Assembly (NCBI GenBank): GCA_022822125.1
Contig: JAJECF010000069.1
Coordinates: 1 to 8,472, forward strand
Reading direction: 5' to 3'
Source: Alphaproteobacteria bacterium
Lineage (GTDB): Bacteria; Pseudomonadota; Alphaproteobacteria; Bin95
DNA: 8,472 nt
Part shown: positions 6,781 to 8,472 of the stretch, piece by piece
How the letters are laid out: each line of letters opens with the position of its first letter
How positions within the stretch are numbered: position 1 is the stretch's first letter
The notes under the pieces: generated by a model
What the model saw: only the letters and a program-made list of their open reading frames with translations
The model's database searches: none
Told to the model about the DNA's origin: nothing
Position numbers and translations under genes: made by a program

Positions 6781-7647
6781 TCAGGCGTGTCCGGGCACGA
6801 TGTGCCGGGCGGGCGAGGGCCGGAAGGTGGCGCGTTTCAGCCAGCGGTTCTCCGCCGGGTCGAAGTCGTCGCGCCGGTGGAGCAGGAAGCCGTTGTCCCA
6901 GAGCACGGTGTCGCCGACCTGCCAGTCGTGGCGATAGACGAAGCGCGGGCCCGTCGCGTGCGCGATCAGCCGGTCCAGCAGGGCGCGGCCTTCGCCGGGC
7001 TCCATGCCCTCGATGCCCGCCATGGTGCCGGGGTCGAGATAGAGCGCCTTGCGGCCCGTGACGGGGTGGGTATGCACCAGCGGGTGGGTGACGTCCGGCG
7101 TGCGCCGGCGAATCTCGTCCTCCGCCATCTTGTCGATCTCGCCATAGCCGGCCACGCGCACGGCATAGCTGAAAATGCCCCGCCTGCCGTCGATTTCGGC
7201 CTTCGTGTCATCGTCCAGCGCGTCCCAGGCGGCTTCGAGATTGGCCCAGCTCGTGGGCGCGCCGCCGGCCGGCGTCTCGACGCAGTAGAGCAGCGAGCCG
7301 GTCGCGGGATTCGCCATGTAGGACTGGTCGGTGTGCCAGGCGAGCTCGCCCTGGCCGATGCCGCCGATCGTGTCCCCGTCCGGATTGCGCATGTTGGAGA
7401 TATAGGTGATCTCGGGCTGGTATTTCGAAGCCCAGTCCTCCCGCACGATCAGCTCCAGCGCGCCGAACCAGGAGGCGGCCTCCACAAGCTCGGCCTCGGA
7501 GAGCGCCTGCCGGCGAAACACCAGCACGCCGTGCTCTGCAAGCGCCGCATCGAGCGCCGCGCGCATCTCCTCGTCCGGCTGGTCATGCAGTGCAACGCCT
7601 TCCACGATTCGGGCAAAGCCGTTGCCGGCGGGCGTGAGTGTCAGCAT
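6781..7647 (-). CDS. TauD/TfdA-family Fe(II)/2-oxoglutarate-dependent dioxygenase
   Basis: A 288-residue member of the TauD family, which couples decarboxylation of 2-oxoglutarate to hydroxylation of a small, usually anionic substrate. The iron-binding facial triad is visible: His105 and Asp107 in ELAWHTDQSY (101-110) and distal His257 in WDNGFLLHRRD (250-260). Arg268 and Arg272 in NRWLKRATF (267-275) lie 11 and 15 residues after the distal His, the spacing of the 2-oxoglutarate- and substrate-binding arginines of E. coli TauD. Length is normal. The ATG at 7647 is chosen over a longer open frame because AAGGAG precedes it by about 10 bases and the upstream frame would run inside fabD. Only 5 bases separate it from the fabD stop, so the two are probably co-transcribed. 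The substrate is unknown: no sulfonate or aromatic-degradation genes adjoin it. Confidence 0.92.
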   Translation of the reverse strand: MLTLTPAGNGFARIVEGVALHDQPDEEMRAALDAALAEHGVLVFRRQALSEAELVEAASWFGALELIVREDWASKYQPEITYISNMRNPDGDTIGGIGQGELAWHTDQSYMANPATGSLLYCVETPAGGAPTSWANLEAAWDALDDDTKAEIDGRRGIFSYAVRVAGYGEIDKMAEDEIRRRTPDVTHPLVHTHPVTGRKALYLDPGTMAGIEGMEPGEGRALLDRLIAHATGPRFVYRHDWQVGDTVLWDNGFLLHRRDDFDPAENRWLKRATFRPSPARHIVPGHA

Positions 7648-7652
7648 GGCCG

Positions 7653-8472
7653 TCAAAGCTCCTTCAACAGCGCCTCGATATCGTCCGGGCCCTCGACGGC
7701 GGCGGCGGACATCTCCCTGTCTATGCGCCTGACCAGCCCGGAGAGGACCTTGCCCGCGCCGAGCTCGACCACGCGGTCCACGTCGTTGTCGCGCATGAAC
7801 ATCATGCTCTCCCGCCAGCGGACCGTCGCCGTCACCTGGCGGACGAGCAGGCCGGGCAGGTCGGCGGCGCTTTCGGCGGGCTGTGCCGTGACATTGGCGA
7901 CCAGCGGCACCGAGGGGTCCTGCATGGCGACGGAGCCGAGCGCTTCCGCCATGGCGTCGGCGGCGGGCTGCAGCAGCGAGCAATGGAAGGGGGCGCTCAC
8001 ATCGAGCAGGATCGCCCGGCGCGCGCCCCGCGCCTTCGCCAGCTCCACCGCGCGTTCGACGGCGGCGCGGTCTCCGCTCACCACGACCTGGCCGGGGGCG
8101 TTGTCATTGGCCGGGTCGCAGACGTCGCCGTCCGCGGCGTCGCGCGCGACTTCCGCCGCCTGTTCGAAATCGAGGCCGAGCAGCGCCGCCATCGCGCCAG
8201 CGCCGACGGGCACCGCGCCCTGCATCGCCTGTCCGCGCAGTTTCAGCAGCCTGGCCGTATCCGCCAGCCGGAAGCTGCCCGCCGCGGTCAGGGCCGAGTA
8301 TTCGCCGAGCGAGTGCCCCGCCAGATACAGGCAGGCGCCCGGCAGCGAAACGCCGCCCTCGCGTTCCAGCACCCTGAGCACCGCCATGCTGTGCGCCATC
8401 AGCGCCGGCTGCGCGTTCTCGGTCAGGGTGAGTTCGTCGCCGGGGCCCTCGAACATCAGGCGCGAGAGGCTC
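7653..8472 (-). CDS. fabD: Malonyl-CoA:acyl carrier protein transacylase FabD (partial, N-terminus off the right edge)
   Basis: The C-terminal 272 residues or so of FabD, which moves malonyl groups from CoA to ACP to feed fatty acid synthesis in the cytoplasm. The nucleophile motif GHSLGEYSAL has its catalytic Ser at 8310-8312. The catalytic His is in SAPFHCSLLQPA (codon 7983-7985). LRGQAMQ supplies the arginine that binds the malonyl carboxylate, and NDNAPGQVVVSG and VVELGAGKVLSGLVRRI are standard for the family. The coding frame continues through base 8472 (S-L-S-R-L before the internal Met at 8456), so that Met is not the start; the missing N-terminus with the GQGSQ loop lies outside. E. 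coli FabD has 309 residues, so about 40 are lacking. Unusually, the next gene is a TauD-type dioxygenase rather than fabG. FabD identity is secure; a secondary-metabolism acyltransferase is much less likely. Confidence 0.95.
   Translation of the reverse strand, partial: SLSRLMFEGPGDELTLTENAQPALMAHSMAVLRVLEREGGVSLPGACLYLAGHSLGEYSALTAAGSFRLADTARLLKLRGQAMQGAVPVGAGAMAALLGLDFEQAAEVARDAADGDVCDPANDNAPGQVVVSGDRAAVERAVELAKARGARRAILLDVSAPFHCSLLQPAADAMAEALGSVAMQDPSVPLVANVTAQPAESAADLPGLLVRQVTATVRWRESMMFMRDNDVDRVVELGAGKVLSGLVRRIDREMSAAAVEGPDDIEALLKEL

Overview
The window is GC-rich, almost fully coding DNA and looks like an alphaproteobacterial chromosome. The clearest taxonomic pointer is a DUF1491 gene, a family I know essentially from Alphaproteobacteria. 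The tripartite-tricarboxylate (TctC/Bug) binding protein and the abundant acyl-CoA enzymes fit that picture. No rRNA, tRNA, CRISPR array or insertion sequence was seen, and no stretch above about 100 bases lacks a gene or gene remnant.

Left part (1-2707, minus strand): an Ldh2-family NAD(P)H oxidoreductase, then an ACAD10/11-like acyl-CoA dehydrogenase, then a TctC-type periplasmic solute-binding protein cut by the window edge. Gaps of 71 and 81 bases and strong ribosome binding sites suggest a carboxylate uptake and oxidation group. A 77-bp divergent intergenic region with an 18-bp dyad separates it from a plus-strand enoyl-CoA hydratase/isomerase (2785-3537).

Centre (3618-6038, plus strand): a fused two-domain radical-SAM FO synthase (CofG-CofH, FbiC type), which makes the deazaflavin chromophore of coenzyme F420. 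Both Cx3Cx2C cluster motifs are intact. No other F420 gene is visible nearby. Its stop codon overlaps the start of a broken minimal nucleotidyltransferase (MNT) gene. That gene carries a frameshift and is followed by only about 15 codons of a HEPN-like partner, so this looks like a decayed HEPN/MNT toxin-antitoxin pair.

Right part (6437-8472, minus strand): fabD (malonyl-CoA:ACP transacylase, cut by the right edge), then a TauD-type Fe(II)/2-oxoglutarate dioxygenase 5 bases downstream, then DUF1491, which converges on the HEPN remnant. The usual fabG-acpP-fabF genes do not follow fabD here.

I do not see a clear new biological system. The items most worth a second look are the isolated FO synthase, the eroded MNT/HEPN pair with its sharp junction, the fabD-dioxygenase linkage, and the dyad between the divergent metabolic genes.
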